From Plasmodium coatneyi (Eukaryota; Apicomplexa; Aconoidasida; Haemosporida; Plasmodiidae): a stretch of DNA of 64,000 nucleotides. Made by a program: the position numbers and the translations under genes. Within the stretch, counting starts at the first letter, position 1. The number at the start of each line of letters is the position of its first letter. The notes beneath the pieces were generated by a model. That model was not told the origin of the DNA. It saw only the letters and a list, made by a program, of their open reading frames with translations, and ran no database searches. The DNA lies in NCBI RefSeq assembly GCF_001680005.1, contig NC_033559.1, positions 1,736,001-1,800,000 on the forward strand, read 5' to 3'. This document shows positions 1-11,629 of the stretch, one piece after another.

Positions 1-2579
1 GGATCAGGTGAAACTCGTCCACTTCGCCGGGCCTCACTTGGAGCTCAGTCACGTCAGTAGCACCAATGTCTATTGGGGCCATCTTATCCGCGTCTAATAC
101 CATTGCGCCTAATTTTCCATCTACACTGCAATTTTCCTCACCGTCATGCCGCTTCTCACCGGGGGGGCCTGAGGATAGTACCGCCGAAGAGACAACCAAG
201 GGGGACGACTCGTGGAGATCCCCCCTCTGCTCACCCATTTTGTTTCCCTCTTCATTTTTATTTAGCTGATTCTCCGTCCCTGAGTTGCTACCTTCCTTGT
301 GGTGCCCCTCACCAGGACCGCCATCATCATTACCTTCAGCTGCACAATATTTCCTATCGGAGTAAATAATTTTCGAGTAAATGTACAGGCTGTTCACTAG
401 AGCGCATAGGTAATCATTGAAGTAACTCTTAATGAGTAAAATAAATTTATTTTCATTTTTGTATTTATGAATGAAGAAGTGATTGTATTCCATATCAAGG
501 ATGTCAATTTTGTGTTTGTGCATTCTTATAATTTGGGACGACTTTTCGCTTTCTTCATTTTGTCTGAAGGTGTTATTATAGCCATGTTCAGGTAATTCGG
601 CATGCCCTTTTGCGTATTTTGAACCCCTCCTTTGGTCATTTTCGTTGGAAGAGCTGGTCGAATTTATCGAGTTGAACGAAAGGGACAGGGAAGAATAAAA
701 GTCATTTGTCTTTTCCCTTTCGGTGAAATTGTTAAACAAGCAAAAATTTTCGAAAAATGAAAAAAAAACAAAGTTCTCATTGATCGAATTGGTGTACTTA
801 TAAAAGCTGTTGTGCAGTTCACTGGATTCCCTCCTATGCGAATCGTCCCCCCTGCCACTTCTCCTTCTCCGGTTGGATGCGATGTTGTTATTAATTTGGA
901 GGTATTTAAAAATGTTGCGCGGAAGCATGTCCTGCTCTGTTATCAAATTGTACAACAACTTGTGGAAAAAAAAAAGGAGGAATAATTTCAGCTCTTCGTA
1001 CAACTTGACCAAGGAACTTATGTTTGTTTTTTTTATAATTTCGTCGTACACGTCCAGGATTTTTATAATGTCGATGAAAATGGGCAAAATCAGAAAGGTC
1101 TTTTTCTTCTTGATGATTTTTATTTCGCACTCGTCTATGAGCATCCGCTTGATGATTAGGTACGTGCTGAACCTGCGGTGGGAAGGGATGTGAAACAATG
1201 GGAAGCAATTATCGGTGATATTTTCTACCGTGTGACTGACACAGCAGCAGTGATAACTCGAATTCGCTGACATATCGCGCTTTTCTCCAGCCTTACCATA
1301 ACATGGAGTTTATTTTGTTCACATAAGACGCGCACAGCACGTATATGTTGTCAAACAGGTTTACGTTCCGGATTTCCAACTTCTTCAGGATAATGTAAAT
1401 TTTGTAAAAAAAGTTCAAAATTACCTGAACAGTTCACAAAAAAGAAGGAGAAAAAAAAAAAAAAAATAGGACTTTTTCCCTTTTGGCTAGCTAGTTTTTT
1501 TTTTTTTTTTTTTTTTTTTCCTTACCATGGTGTTGGACAGGGAAAAGTCAAAATAGTGTTTATTCCATATTGACACAAATAGGTAGAAAACCTACAAGGG
1601 GTGGGAGAAAAATATCAAGAAGGACAGGATATATGTGTGGGGATGTGTAAATTTGAACAGGTAGGCCATACAATACATACACGCGTGCATTGGGACAAAC
1701 GCGCTTCTTACCGATTCGAAGTAAATTTTGTGAATTCGCTTCTTCCTACCGTAGTGGGACGCGTTCAACTTCATCAGGAGTTTCACGCCGCGGGTTATGT
1801 AACTGTCGCAAATGTCTACAAACTGAAGGGGTGGAAAGGGGTGCTAGTGTGTGCAGGTGCTCTTCTTACACGTGCCTTTTGTGTCAATATTTCTTATAAA
1901 AATGTTATTGCAGGGTTAGGCAGTATATTTTCGTGATCTTTACCTTCTGAATTGGTATAATGGTGTAGGGCAAATTGGACAGGATGTTGAACAAAATTAG
2001 GAGGAAAAAATAATGGTCAATCATGTTTTTCTTTCTGTAAAGCTTCTTTAACGTGACGGAGTTCCTCCCAAACATTTGAACGATGAATTTCTCATTTTCA
2101 TTTTGAACTTGAATTTCTTCCAAGTATAAGTCACATTCGATGGCAACCTTCGAATGGGGTGGAGGGAGAAAAAAATAAATAAAATAAAACAAACAGGGAG
2201 TGAATAATTAAAATGGGGTGAATCTCTCATGAGGGTGGACGGCTTGTTACGAGAGTAAACGTAAACTCTTGCGCCGTGGGAAAAACGGGGTGTAAAATAG
2301 AGGTGTCCCCTCTAAAAAAGGTGGGACCAATATTTCAGACAGGGGAATACTCCTGTTGCCCGTTCTCATCCTAACCTTTTTAAATTTCCGCACGAGGTAG
2401 CCATACGCCTTTCGAGAAGACAAGTGTCTTCTCTTCTTCTTGTTCTGACCATTTTCAGGTTTACTTTCAAAAGAACTTTTAATATAACTGGAATTTAGGA
2501 AGGAGTATATTTGGGAGAGGTACTTATTTTCGCTGCTTTCATTCTTGGTTGGTTCGTTATGACTTTTTTCTTCTGTCAT
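1..2579 (-). CDS. Conserved Plasmodium protein of unknown function, multi-exon, 3' end beyond the window
   Basis: I read six exons on the minus strand: 2376-2579, 1944-2147, 1712-1822, 1526-1591, 1297-1424 and 1-1172. Every join uses GT-AG and keeps phase, and the last exon stays open for 390 codons to the window edge, so the C-terminus is missing. The N-terminus (68 residues) is hydrophilic and lysine-rich. The middle is helical and hydrophobic, with a probable membrane-like or buried helix in exon 2 (HYFFLLILFNILSNLPY). The last exon begins with helical repeats (KRMLIDECEIKIIKKKK) and passes into a low-complexity acidic region rich in E, G, D and S. Rows of helices suggest a helical-repeat (RAP/HPR-like) protein, but I see no signature that fixes a family. 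The start is the only ATG that opens exon 1; a further upstream exon cannot be excluded. Confidence 0.72.
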
Positions 2580-3677
2580 TTTTTTCTCCTTTCACTTTGC
2601 TTTCTTTCATTTTTCCTTCGCCCCTTGTTTAAACGGAGATGGCAAAATGGGCAGTCTGGGTGTGCAGCACGGGCAGGGCGATGACTTGGTCACTTGGTCA
2701 GCAGATTGGTTTGCTGGTTGGTCGTTCAGCCAGAGGTTGGTCATCGGTCATGCCCTTAACGTGCCAACTTTTGGTCTCCATAAAAGTGTAGACCATGAGA
2801 TTTCGTGTCATCCGATAGGCAAAATGCAGTGGGACCTTTTTGCAGTTTATGCTTCTCGAAAAGCAACTCTTATGGAGAACGAGGGAAAAAATAATTGTTG
2901 AACATTTTTTTTTTTTTTTTTTTTTTGACATCGCCTGGGTGTTGCGTGGCGAAGGGAAGTGCGCAGAAATTGCGAGCAAAAAATTGTACAACGAGAAAAA
3001 TGCGTAGCGAGGCCTGCACAACGAAGTGGTCAATGCGGCATTATGGCTCTTTATATTTGCAGTTCGCGAGGACATGGTAAAAAAGCGTATTTGTGCACGG
3101 AGCTTTTCCCGCGACTTCCTTTCGAAAAAAAAAAGAAAAAGAGGAAGGCAAAGGAGAAGCATTACGAATAAGCAATAACTTTACGCAGTTGAATTAAATT
3201 TTCGAAAAGGTGCGTTTTTTTGCCTTTGTCACTTTCCCCATTACAGCGCCCTGCACAACACATTGCAAAGCTATGTGCAACAGAAGAAGGGCTTCATTAG
3301 TGTATGCTCCGTAGGAAGAGACATGGGCGTTTTTGAATACATAGTGTTTGCATTCTGGGCGAGCGAGGCAGCAGTATTCATCAGAAGGGAAAACAAATTA
3401 ACCAATTCAAAGTGGGATTATTGGCGGTGTTCTCAAATGAGGATGGGAAAAAAAAAAGCAACGTGGAATGGAAATTAATAATATGCGTGTCATGTCACCG
3501 GAGGGAGAAACGACATATGTAAAACTTATACAAAGTGGAAACTTCCGTGCAGAGGGTTAAGTATTCACCCATTCGCAAGCACGTAGGGTGTGGGAAGCGA
3601 CTGCTTATCCCCACAGAGGTGTGTCCAACTGAACGAAAAAACGAATTGTGACAGGTGTACATGCATGCAGCATATAC
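2580..3677. other. Intergenic, no gene seen
   Basis: This is the gap between two minus-strand genes. It holds a T19 tract near 2906 and an A-rich patch near 3126. ORFs here are short, overlap on both strands and have no recognisable protein. It should contain the promoter of the upstream unknown gene and the 3' UTR of the EAPP-like gene. Confidence 0.6.
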
Positions 3678-4918
3678 TCAGTCAGGTAGCACATCAAAAA
3701 AATGGAAAATATTTTTTTTTATTTCAAGATAGGCAACATGATTATTGCAGTTTTCGCAAAAAACGGCGTGATATATTTGTGATTTTTCATCTTCCCCTTT
3801 TTTTTCTGCTTCGGGGGTTTCTGCACACTTTGGGTGGGGCAGCTCTGTTTGATTCTCCGGTTTGCTTACCGGGGGTGGTATCTTTGGATGACCGTGCTGG
3901 TGGCTGCGTTTGCCGTCGCCGCTGTTGTCCGCTGCATTTATTTCGTGTTCATAGATAACTCTCTTGTCGTCGATACGCACATTCACCGCGTATAAGCTTC
4001 TGTACTGGTTGACGTAGGTCTCGTGCCTGCGTTAGAAAGGAAAGGACAATAGAAGTGGAACGTGAAATACAGATAAGCGGCCCTGATGAGGGAGAAAAAA
4101 AACAATATTTACCTCTGACTTTGGTAGCAAACGGGAATGAAGCACCCGCAACAGCACAAACTCGAGTCGCAGTTTTTGGTATAGTATCCTGGCAGGGGAA
4201 AGGAAAAAAAAAAAAAAAAAACATGTACACGTGTGCTCACAGATGTGTATATATAAGTGCGATTGTATATATTCTTGCGTGCATTCTGAGCAACAGTGCA
4301 ATTCTGTTAGGCCACAATTGGCGAAGCTTCGCCGCCGTTTTATTTTCCTTTTCGATCTTACTATATTTTTTGTTCACGTATTCTTCTTCGAAAATGTCTA
4401 TCCGCTCATCATAAAATTCCAATGCCGCTTTTTCCTTTTCGCCGATGACGTCATCATCGAGGTTGTCTTCGTTCAGGTTGTCTTTGTTGGGGGTGGTCTT
4501 CTGTTCCTCCTGCGAACTTACACCGTGGTCACTTTTCCGAGCATGCCCATTTTCTGCTGGGCAGTTTCGTTTGGGTCTCTCACAGGGGAGGTTTTCACCT
4601 GGGGGAGAAGCAAAAATGGGGTGGAAAAATAAGGCGCCCACAGTGATGGTAAAAATGGCGAACATGTCATCTCACAATGAAATAGCGTAATTTTTTTTTT
4701 TTACAAAAATGATCAGCTAGCCAAATTGTATAAATATATATGTGTGTGTGTGTGTGTGCTTTTTTCCTTTTTTTACCTGAATGGTTAATGTTCAAAAATG
4801 ACTTGGCAACATTTATGCCCTTTTCTTTGGCCAATTCCTTTGCGCTTTCTGGCTGCTCATTTGTTTTTATTTCGTTAATCAAAAGGCTAATCACATTATT
4901 TACCCGTTTTGAATTCAT
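3678..4918 (-). CDS. E2F-associated phosphoprotein (EAPP) family protein
   Basis: Four exons, 4777-4918, 4362-4598, 4113-4188 and 3678-4026, join in phase to give 267 residues. The C-terminal half carries the EAPP hallmark: a cysteine cluster (CDSSLCCCGCFIPVC), then QRHETYVNQYRSLYAVN, and near the end YHAVFCENCNNHVA followed by IFHFFDVLPD. Human EAPP has the same order, as I remember it: CPAC/CLDCQRHESYKTQYRAMF, then CTEC and FHFFNVL. The cysteines probably bind zinc. The N-terminal part is acidic and lysine-rich, and DIFEEEYVNKKY resembles the segment before the EAPP cysteine cluster. In mammals EAPP is a nuclear E2F-binding protein. Plasmodium has no clear E2F, so the role here is unknown. 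The exon 2 donor (TATA|GTAAGA) lies inside a longer open frame; splicing there is what restores the family alignment. Confidence 0.85.
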
Positions 4919-7046
4919 GTGGAGAGATTGGCAGTTCGTGTAAAGGGGATTGCGAGTTAGTAAAAAATGGGTTACAGTTGGGGCATATACAAATTGAAGA
5001 AAAAAAATTATGAACGGTTCATATTTTTTTTTTTTTCAAAACGGGTGTGCGTTCATGGGAGCAGGTGAGGCACACACCACAGTTGGGAATGTAGACAGTC
5101 CTTCGATCTGCTTTTTGTGTCCATTCGGGGGAGGGAACTCAGTTAAACATTTCCGTAGGTCAGTTTAACCAGCACGCTTTTTCTCCTTTACACGCTTTCG
5201 GTTTGCACCCTACAGTCTGCCTCTTAACCTTCGAAATGCTTTTCCTGGCAGGTGAGTCAGTTCAAGTGACAGGGGCCCTTTCGATGACAATGATAAAGGG
5301 GGGGATAGTAATTAGCACGAAATTTACTTTTCAATAAAAGCCCTACGTTTCCGGTCTGTTCTTTGCAGATAACATTTTCGGCAGTTGTGAAAACGAGGAC
5401 CAAAATGAACGATAAAAATAGTTACGTGATAAATATCTCTCAAAGAAGGGATCGCAAGGGGGGCATACAAAACGGGAGTGGTGATTGGGTTATCTTTTTA
5501 AAGCACATTTTTTTTTTTTTTTGCAGCAATTTTAAAACTACATGAAGAACATTTTTTTTTTTTTAGCTTATGGGGAGAACGACATGGAAAATCTCCTTTT
5601 CCAAATTAAAAATGAAGCATTTTGGCTTCTTCAAAAGAAAGGGTGACGAAGCAGGCTTAATTCCGTTCACATGTTCGGGAGAACAAACAGAACTGTATTT
5701 TTTTTTTTTTTTTTTTCCTTTATCTGGTGTTATTATTCCCTGTACCTTCTATCAGATTATGGGTTCCTTCCGTGAAGAACGACGAACCCTTCACCTGAAC
5801 GCTGAATGGAACATTTCTATTTCCCTTTTCCTCTATAAATGGTTAAAAAAAAAAACAGAAAACAAAGTTTCCTTTTATTTTTTTAAAACATCAAAGGGAA
5901 TAAATTACGGAAAAGTAGGAACACATTGGGTGGTAATACAAGCGATTTGAATGCATATACAAAATGCATTATATCACCGCAAATGTTGGGGTGATATCGT
6001 TCGCCCTGAATTATTTTACCTGTGACATACGGCCTATATAGAAAAATATCAGAAAAAAAAAGGGGTTTTAAAAGGGGTTTGCTTCCAGGATCGCGTTCCC
6101 CAAACGCATATAGAGTAATAGGCACTCGCGTTCTAACCCTGGCACCGTCGCGCAATTTTCACGATACTGATAAGTAATGTTGCACTTGGGTTTTCTCCAA
6201 CTATTGTGAGTTCCTCGTTTTGCGCGTGACGGTGACCCCACTGCGTCGTACACAATTGGTACAAAATAAAATTAACGATACATCTCCGTACGCACGCGCC
6301 TATGTGCGGAGCATACTTTGGCATAAACCCACGAAAGAAAATTTATTTTTACCTAAACGAACTAACAAAGTTAATTAGCTAATTTTTTTGCCAATTTGAA
6401 TTTTAATTACTTTTTGCCAAATTAATTTTTACGCTTTTTTTTTTTTTCTTTCTATCCTTTTAACTCATTTGAACATTTTTAGTATCCCCGCTTACCGTGG
6501 TGACAAAACGAACGAAAGCAACAAAACTTACGTCGCATATAGCATTACGTACAAGATAAAGGCGAGGAGGAAAATCATCGTTGAAACTTTTGCAAGCCAT
6601 CTTTGCAGTTCAAATCTCAACAGGTAAGAAGAAAAAAAACAGAGGCATTATCAACCCTCACCTCACGCGATGCTTATGCGCGCAAATACACCTGCGTATG
6701 CCTGTGAGTATCCACCACGTATGCGCCATGCAAACGGCGTAGAGGGTTTGTAAAGCGCAAGATGGAAAGGGATTATAAAGCGTATGAAGCAAATGGGTGG
6801 CTGTTTTTTTCATTTTCCTCCTCGTGAGGGATGAGCTGAACAGTGGCTTAATATTGTTGTATAAATGGGCGTATGGATGGGTGACCGCGAGAAGAGGCTT
6901 TATTTTTTCCGTCACCAGGGGAGGAGGGGCCGCTTTACATTTTTGCTTCCCCCCACGGAACAATTAATGCCGTTCTCGTTTTCTCCTATGCAAACCGTTC
7001 ATTCTTTCCTGTTTCCCCCCACTAACCGCAGCTTTCGCTCAACAAA
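4919..7046. other. Intergenic, divergent promoter region; possible unrecognised small exons
   Basis: This 2.1 kb gap separates the start of the minus-strand EAPP-like gene from plus-strand eS26. It holds several T14-T18 tracts. A few pieces look exon-like: ATG at 5236 followed by a good donor at 5252, an acceptor at 5368, and a stretch at 5569-5645 that reads YGENDMENLLFQIKNEAFW in one frame. I could not join them into one open frame, so no gene is called. The stretch 6360-6460 is AT-rich and the part just before 7047 is pyrimidine-rich, as expected for a ribosomal protein promoter and leader. Confidence 0.5.
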
Positions 7047-7370
7047 ATGCCAAAGAAACGCAGAAACGGAGGAAGGTCCAAGCACAACCGAGGCCACGTG
7101 AACCCCCTGAGGTGTTCCAACTGTGGAAGGTGTGTTCCCAAGGACAAGGCCATTAAAAGATTCAACATCAGGAACATTGTCGATACGTCCGCGCAGAGAG
7201 ATATAAAGGAGGCATCTGTTTACTCCACATTTCAGTTACCGAAATTGTACATCAAGCAGTGCTACTGCGTTTCATGCGCCATTCACTCTCGTTTTGTGAG
7301 GGTTCGATCGAGACAACAAAGAAGAGTGCGAAAGGAGACATCGAAGCACGTCAACCCGTCGCAGTTGTAG
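7047..7370 (+). CDS. RPS26: 40S ribosomal protein eS26
   Basis: This is a 107-residue single-exon protein. It is a component of the small ribosomal subunit near the mRNA exit channel. The start MPKKRRNGGRSKHNRGH and the core LRCSNCGRCVPKDKAIKRFNIRNIVD are the eS26 signature. The four zinc-binding cysteines are at residues 23, 26, 74 and 77. The C-terminus (RVRKETSKHVNPSQL) is shorter than in metazoans but typical for Plasmodium. The ATG sits in an AACAAAATG context and no better upstream start exists. It converges with the thioesterase-like gene downstream. Confidence 0.98.
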   Translation: MPKKRRNGGRSKHNRGHVNPLRCSNCGRCVPKDKAIKRFNIRNIVDTSAQRDIKEASVYSTFQLPKLYIKQCYCVSCAIHSRFVRVRSRQQRRVRKETSKHVNPSQL

Positions 7371-8059
7371 GCGAAGGGGTGAACAGGTCCCTTCATCGAA
7401 GTTACCGGTGAGGGGTTCCCTTTCGTTTCGTTCCCCTTTTTCTTCTTTTTTTTTTCTTTTTTTTTTACCATCACCACTACTATTGCATGTATAATCGCCC
7501 AGTGCACACGTGCCGTTTGCGAACCGTTTAGCTACTGCGCAAGTCTGTCTCGGAACGACGACCATTTTGTTTTCAATACAAATTGTCGAAAAAACGCACA
7601 ACATGTTAGGAATCCCCACTTAGGGATGAAATAAAAAGAAAGTATTTATTAACATAGCATGATTTGGGAGGTGTAAAAGAGGCTACAATTTGGACACCAC
7701 CCCGCTCCAATTGAACGTTGCCTACGTGATGGGCGAAATTGGCACAAGGACATGACCCCTGAAAAGTGTACCAATTTTTATTCTTAAATTGGTTGTCAGG
7801 GCAACAACATGGTGATCGTCTTTACGTACTTCGTGGGAATCACCTGAACGGTCATATTTTTTTTTTCAAATTGTCAGAAAAAAAAAAAAAAAAAAAAAAA
7901 AAAATAGCTACAGTTTGCTATAGCTAGCTAGCTAGCTGTTCCTGTGAAGGTGTGCACACACACAAAGGAAGGTGCCCCATTTATGTTGCGTACTGGGGGA
8001 AAAGGTGGACCATGCCAAGCATGTCATCTGCATTGTACCCCCTTAAAGGTAACCCCCCC
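7371..8059. other. Intergenic between convergent genes; A-tract with (TAGC) repeat
   Basis: This holds the 3' ends of eS26 and the thioesterase-like gene. It contains T-rich tracts near 7450, a long A run at about 7879-7904, and directly after it a palindromic TAGC repeat at about 7921-7938. No gene is seen. Confidence 0.6.
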
Positions 8060-9715
8060 CTAGGGGAGTAAGTGCGAACGGATGTAGCTCAACAAATAAA
8101 GCTTAACCTCCTCCTCCGACTGGGGAATGAACGAAATGGCAGAATTATTTTCAAAGGACATGTCAAAAATGGTGGTTAAGTAGTACGCATTTTTTTTCAA
8201 GTCAAAACAGTAAGCTGCAATTTTTACCTGAATTTTGTCAGCATCACAGTAAATGACTTTTCCCCTAAATGATACGATAGAGTTACAGGGAACAGGCAGA
8301 ATGTACTGAATTTCATTTAACTCGATAAGGACTGGGCGAGCAACGTAGTGCTTGATTATGGTCATGGCGTGACAGAAGGAGAGGTAAGCAAGGTATCCCC
8401 CAAAGGTGAAGTTGTGGATGTTTTTAAATTCCGACGATATGAAATTCTTCGACTCGATGTAAGAATCCTTGCAGTAGAAGTTACTCTTCCCGGTGTAGAA
8501 GGCTACGTCCTTTGTGTCCAAAATGTGTCCGAGGATGGTCAGGGCGTTTTTTCCCTGCGCGTTCATTGCAGCTTCAGCTGATGACACCGCTCCTGATGCG
8601 CACACCCCGTTGGCCGATTTGGCCTGCACATGGTCATACTCAAAAATGTCCGTAGTTTGGTACTGATTTTTCTCATAGGTCTTTTTCTCCACTGGAGTGT
8701 TTTTAAAATAATCCAGCATGAAGTTTATATCCTCCTGTTGCAAAATTTTATTTTTCACATCCTTGTGGTTAAACAAATTTTGTACATCCTTCAGGTGGGC
8801 CGCAAAGAGACTTACCTGCTGGTACTTCTCATCCTGGTGCGAATTGATCACAGGCACAACTTCCTGCGGTTTGAATGTTAAGCTGTTTATATTTACAAAC
8901 GTTGTGTATATGTCGAAAATTAGATTATTCTCCTGGAAGAAATCCAGCTTTAATATGTAAGAGGTGTTCCCCGAGTGGACAACATAACAGTTGATGGTTA
9001 GAGGTTTTTGCTCATACAGGGAGAAACAAAACTCGTGGTGGAGTTGGCTCTTCTGGTACACCTTCAGGTTGTTAAAGAGGACCGTGACAAAGTTGTACTT
9101 GTCGTTTTTTTTGTATCCTCCTATGCTGTGTCTGTAAACAACATCCGCAGCGAGCGTGTCGATTATCTCAATGATGTGTTTGTAGAAGTAGGCTCGGTCT
9201 AGTTCGTTCAAAACGGGAATGTTGAATTGGATGAACGAGTCTAGGAAGTTTGTCCCTCCAGTTGCATTAGCGCCGCTGCTAACGTGTGTGTTGTTTTTCC
9301 CGTTGGTTTCCCCGTTGGGTGAACTTTTCTCCCCTCCATGGTTATTGTCACTATGAGAGGGTTCACTTTGTTTAAGGGAGGCATCCGCTCCACTTACGAT
9401 ACTTCCCTCTCCGGCAGAGTCCTTACTTGCCACCTTAATTTGAATACTCTGCGTGTCTATCTTGTACTTATGCTTCAGCATAAAGAAGGTGAGGGGACAT
9501 GACTTCTCAATTGGAGTTACGTTTAAATTGTTTCCTGACAGTTGGACGTGCAGTTTCTCCTTCCTTAGACTTAGCGTTTTTTCTCTGAGCGCTTTAAACA
9601 TTTCATTGTTGAGCGAGTCCAACTTGAGGGGGATTTTTCCTGATGTGGCCATTCTTCTTAGCGGTAATAAAACAGTAGCAACGTTGGAGTTTTTAAGCAC
9701 TTTGAGTTTTTGCAT
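8060..9715 (-). CDS. Acyl-CoA thioesterase-like protein, ACOT9 type, probably mitochondrial
   Basis: A 551-residue single-exon protein. The first 30 residues (MQKLKVLKNSNVATVLLPLRRM) are basic, amphipathic and free of acidic residues, which fits a mitochondrial presequence. Residues around 165-300 and 400-551 look like two hotdog folds. The second contains FGGYLAYLSFCHAM on the long helix, RPVLIELNEIQYILPVPCNSIVSFRGKVIY on the strands, and a late TIFDMSF strand; human ACOT9 has the same layout. The family hydrolyses acyl-CoA to free fatty acid and CoA. A low-complexity stretch (about residues 100-155, rich in S, G and N) and another near 360-390 are parasite insertions. The assignment rests on pattern, not on a search. 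Confidence 0.72.
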   Translation of the reverse strand: MQKLKVLKNSNVATVLLPLRRMATSGKIPLKLDSLNNEMFKALREKTLSLRKEKLHVQLSGNNLNVTPIEKSCPLTFFMLKHKYKIDTQSIQIKVASKDSAGEGSIVSGADASLKQSEPSHSDNNHGGEKSSPNGETNGKNNTHVSSGANATGGTNFLDSFIQFNIPVLNELDRAYFYKHIIEIIDTLAADVVYRHSIGGYKKNDKYNFVTVLFNNLKVYQKSQLHHEFCFSLYEQKPLTINCYVVHSGNTSYILKLDFFQENNLIFDIYTTFVNINSLTFKPQEVVPVINSHQDEKYQQVSLFAAHLKDVQNLFNHKDVKNKILQQEDINFMLDYFKNTPVEKKTYEKNQYQTTDIFEYDHVQAKSANGVCASGAVSSAEAAMNAQGKNALTILGHILDTKDVAFYTGKSNFYCKDSYIESKNFISSEFKNIHNFTFGGYLAYLSFCHAMTIIKHYVARPVLIELNEIQYILPVPCNSIVSFRGKVIYCDADKIQVKIAAYCFDLKKNAYYLTTIFDMSFENNSAISFIPQSEEEVKLYLLSYIRSHLLP

Positions 9716-11629
9716 TAATGTGCTTTTTTTCTGTTGTTGTTGCGTGGGTTTACCCGGGGTGTGGGGTTGGATGAATATTAAGGGGGCTAGTCACCCGCGT
9801 ATACGCACATGCGCACGTGGGGTCCACGTTGGATGATCTACCGGGTGGAAGAATAACCTGATCCGATTGACGCTTAACTGGTCAGGCGTAGTAGCAAGTG
9901 TGCAGTGTACGCGCATTAATGTGCACAATTCGAACTTGCCGTTGGTTCACAATGGGAAGGGATGGTGGTGGAATACATAGCTATGCATGAGTATACATCC
10001 CTACGCATACTTGGGGTCTCCCCCATGAACTACACATTCAATCTGGAGCCTCGCACTGCTGCTACAGCGTTACGATTCCAACTAGGGATGACTCTTTGCA
10101 GGGACCTGTTGGTGATGCGACTTGAAACAAATTCCGGGGGGGGGACACTTCACCAGGATGCGCCTTTCTGCATATTTCTTTACAGTATGTTTTTTTCACG
10201 TGTAAAAGAATATATGCACTAACGTTCAGTGCTGGGGTAGATATACAAACGGTTCGTACTTGTGTGTGCTTATTCACGTGCTTATGCATTAGTTGCTCAG
10301 TTTGATCATTTTGCATGCCAAATGGGGGATCGCTTATCAAAGGGCTGTTTGCGTACCCCTTAGGCTTGCAGAGAACGGAAAGCACCCATGCTGTGGTCCT
10401 TTCTGCACACCGTTTTGGATGCACCTAAATGGTGGGAAGGGAAAAAATAGCTAGCATGAACAGATGTGCCTCCGCCACTTCTGCAAATGCTCGGTTCAAA
10501 AGAAAGGTTGACAACGCAGTTGCGCGCGACGTATGTAGATATAAATCGGGAATGGAAAAAAAAAAAAAAAAAAAACATATTTTTAATTTTCACCCAGTGC
10601 AGAAGTGGACCCTACGGGGAAATTAGCCCTTTATATACTTCACGCGGTGTGCATCTTCACAAGGGGAATCATTTCGCCCTTTTGGTTGATTAGCGTGGAA
10701 GGTGTTTCGTCTTTCCCGCATAGATGTGTATACGTGACAGGACCATAAGTTCCCTTTTCCCCACCCTTTTCTGTACGTCTTTTCGTTTGCTCCCCTTTTG
10801 GTAAACGACTCCGTTTGCTAGCCCGTGGTACGCGTCAAATTTGTGCACATTAAAAAAAAAAAAAAAAAAAAAGAGCAGTTTGCATATCGCACCTGTGTGC
10901 GCTTGCTTGCCAGTTCACAGAATTTTAAAAGTTCAAAGGTGGGCAAAAGGAAAAAAAAGCGAAAATTAACAGGAGGAGGCATTTTATTCACCGCTGTTCA
11001 AAGGAGTATTATTTATGAATCTTCGCCCCTCGAAGCTGACACAAGATCGCACAGGGATAAGCTATTCCAGAAGCGCACGCCGTTTCGAAAAACAGAGGCA
11101 CAGTCAGTCCATACATACTTTGAGGAAGCATACCTGGAAGAGGATTCCCCCCGTTAAGCAAGAATCAGGTGAGCGCGTGGGGGAGATTCACATGGCAAGG
11201 TGCCTACTTGAATGGGCATACGGGTATAAATGTGCACACATTCGCGCACACGTTATGAGACATTCCAAAGGTAGCCACTTGGAACTTATGCGCATCGGTA
11301 GAGGGAAAATAAGAAACCACAGTTGTGCTGGTGTAGACCGGTCGAATTGTCCAACAGGGGGACATTAAAATGTTCACCATTACTGGTTATTTCTTAATAA
11401 GTGGAGAAGCAAACTGTGTTAGCGACGCAGTAGTTGCAGCTAAATAATAGCTACTTGGCCCCAATGCGCACTATTTTGAAAAATTTACCTGAACAAGAGT
11501 GAAGAAAAAAAAAAAAAAAAAAAAAAAAAACACCTTTTGGCTAGCTGCCTCCTTTGTTCGCCAATCTTGCCAAATTTATTTATTTACCTATTTGTTTACT
11601 TATTTTTTTGTTTCCCCACGAGCAGCACG
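9716..11629. other. Intergenic between divergent genes
   Basis: This 1.9 kb region separates the starts of the thioesterase-like gene (-) and RFC2 (+), so it should hold both promoters. It contains A17 near 10558, A21 near 10850 and A27 near 11504. The last sits just before TTTTGGCTAGCTG, a motif repeated elsewhere in the window. ORFs here are short and unconvincing. Confidence 0.6.

Noticed and set aside
11537..11629. Upstream in-frame start adding 31 residues to RFC2
   Set aside because: The added residues come from a pyrimidine-rich leader, and the family start is the next ATG.
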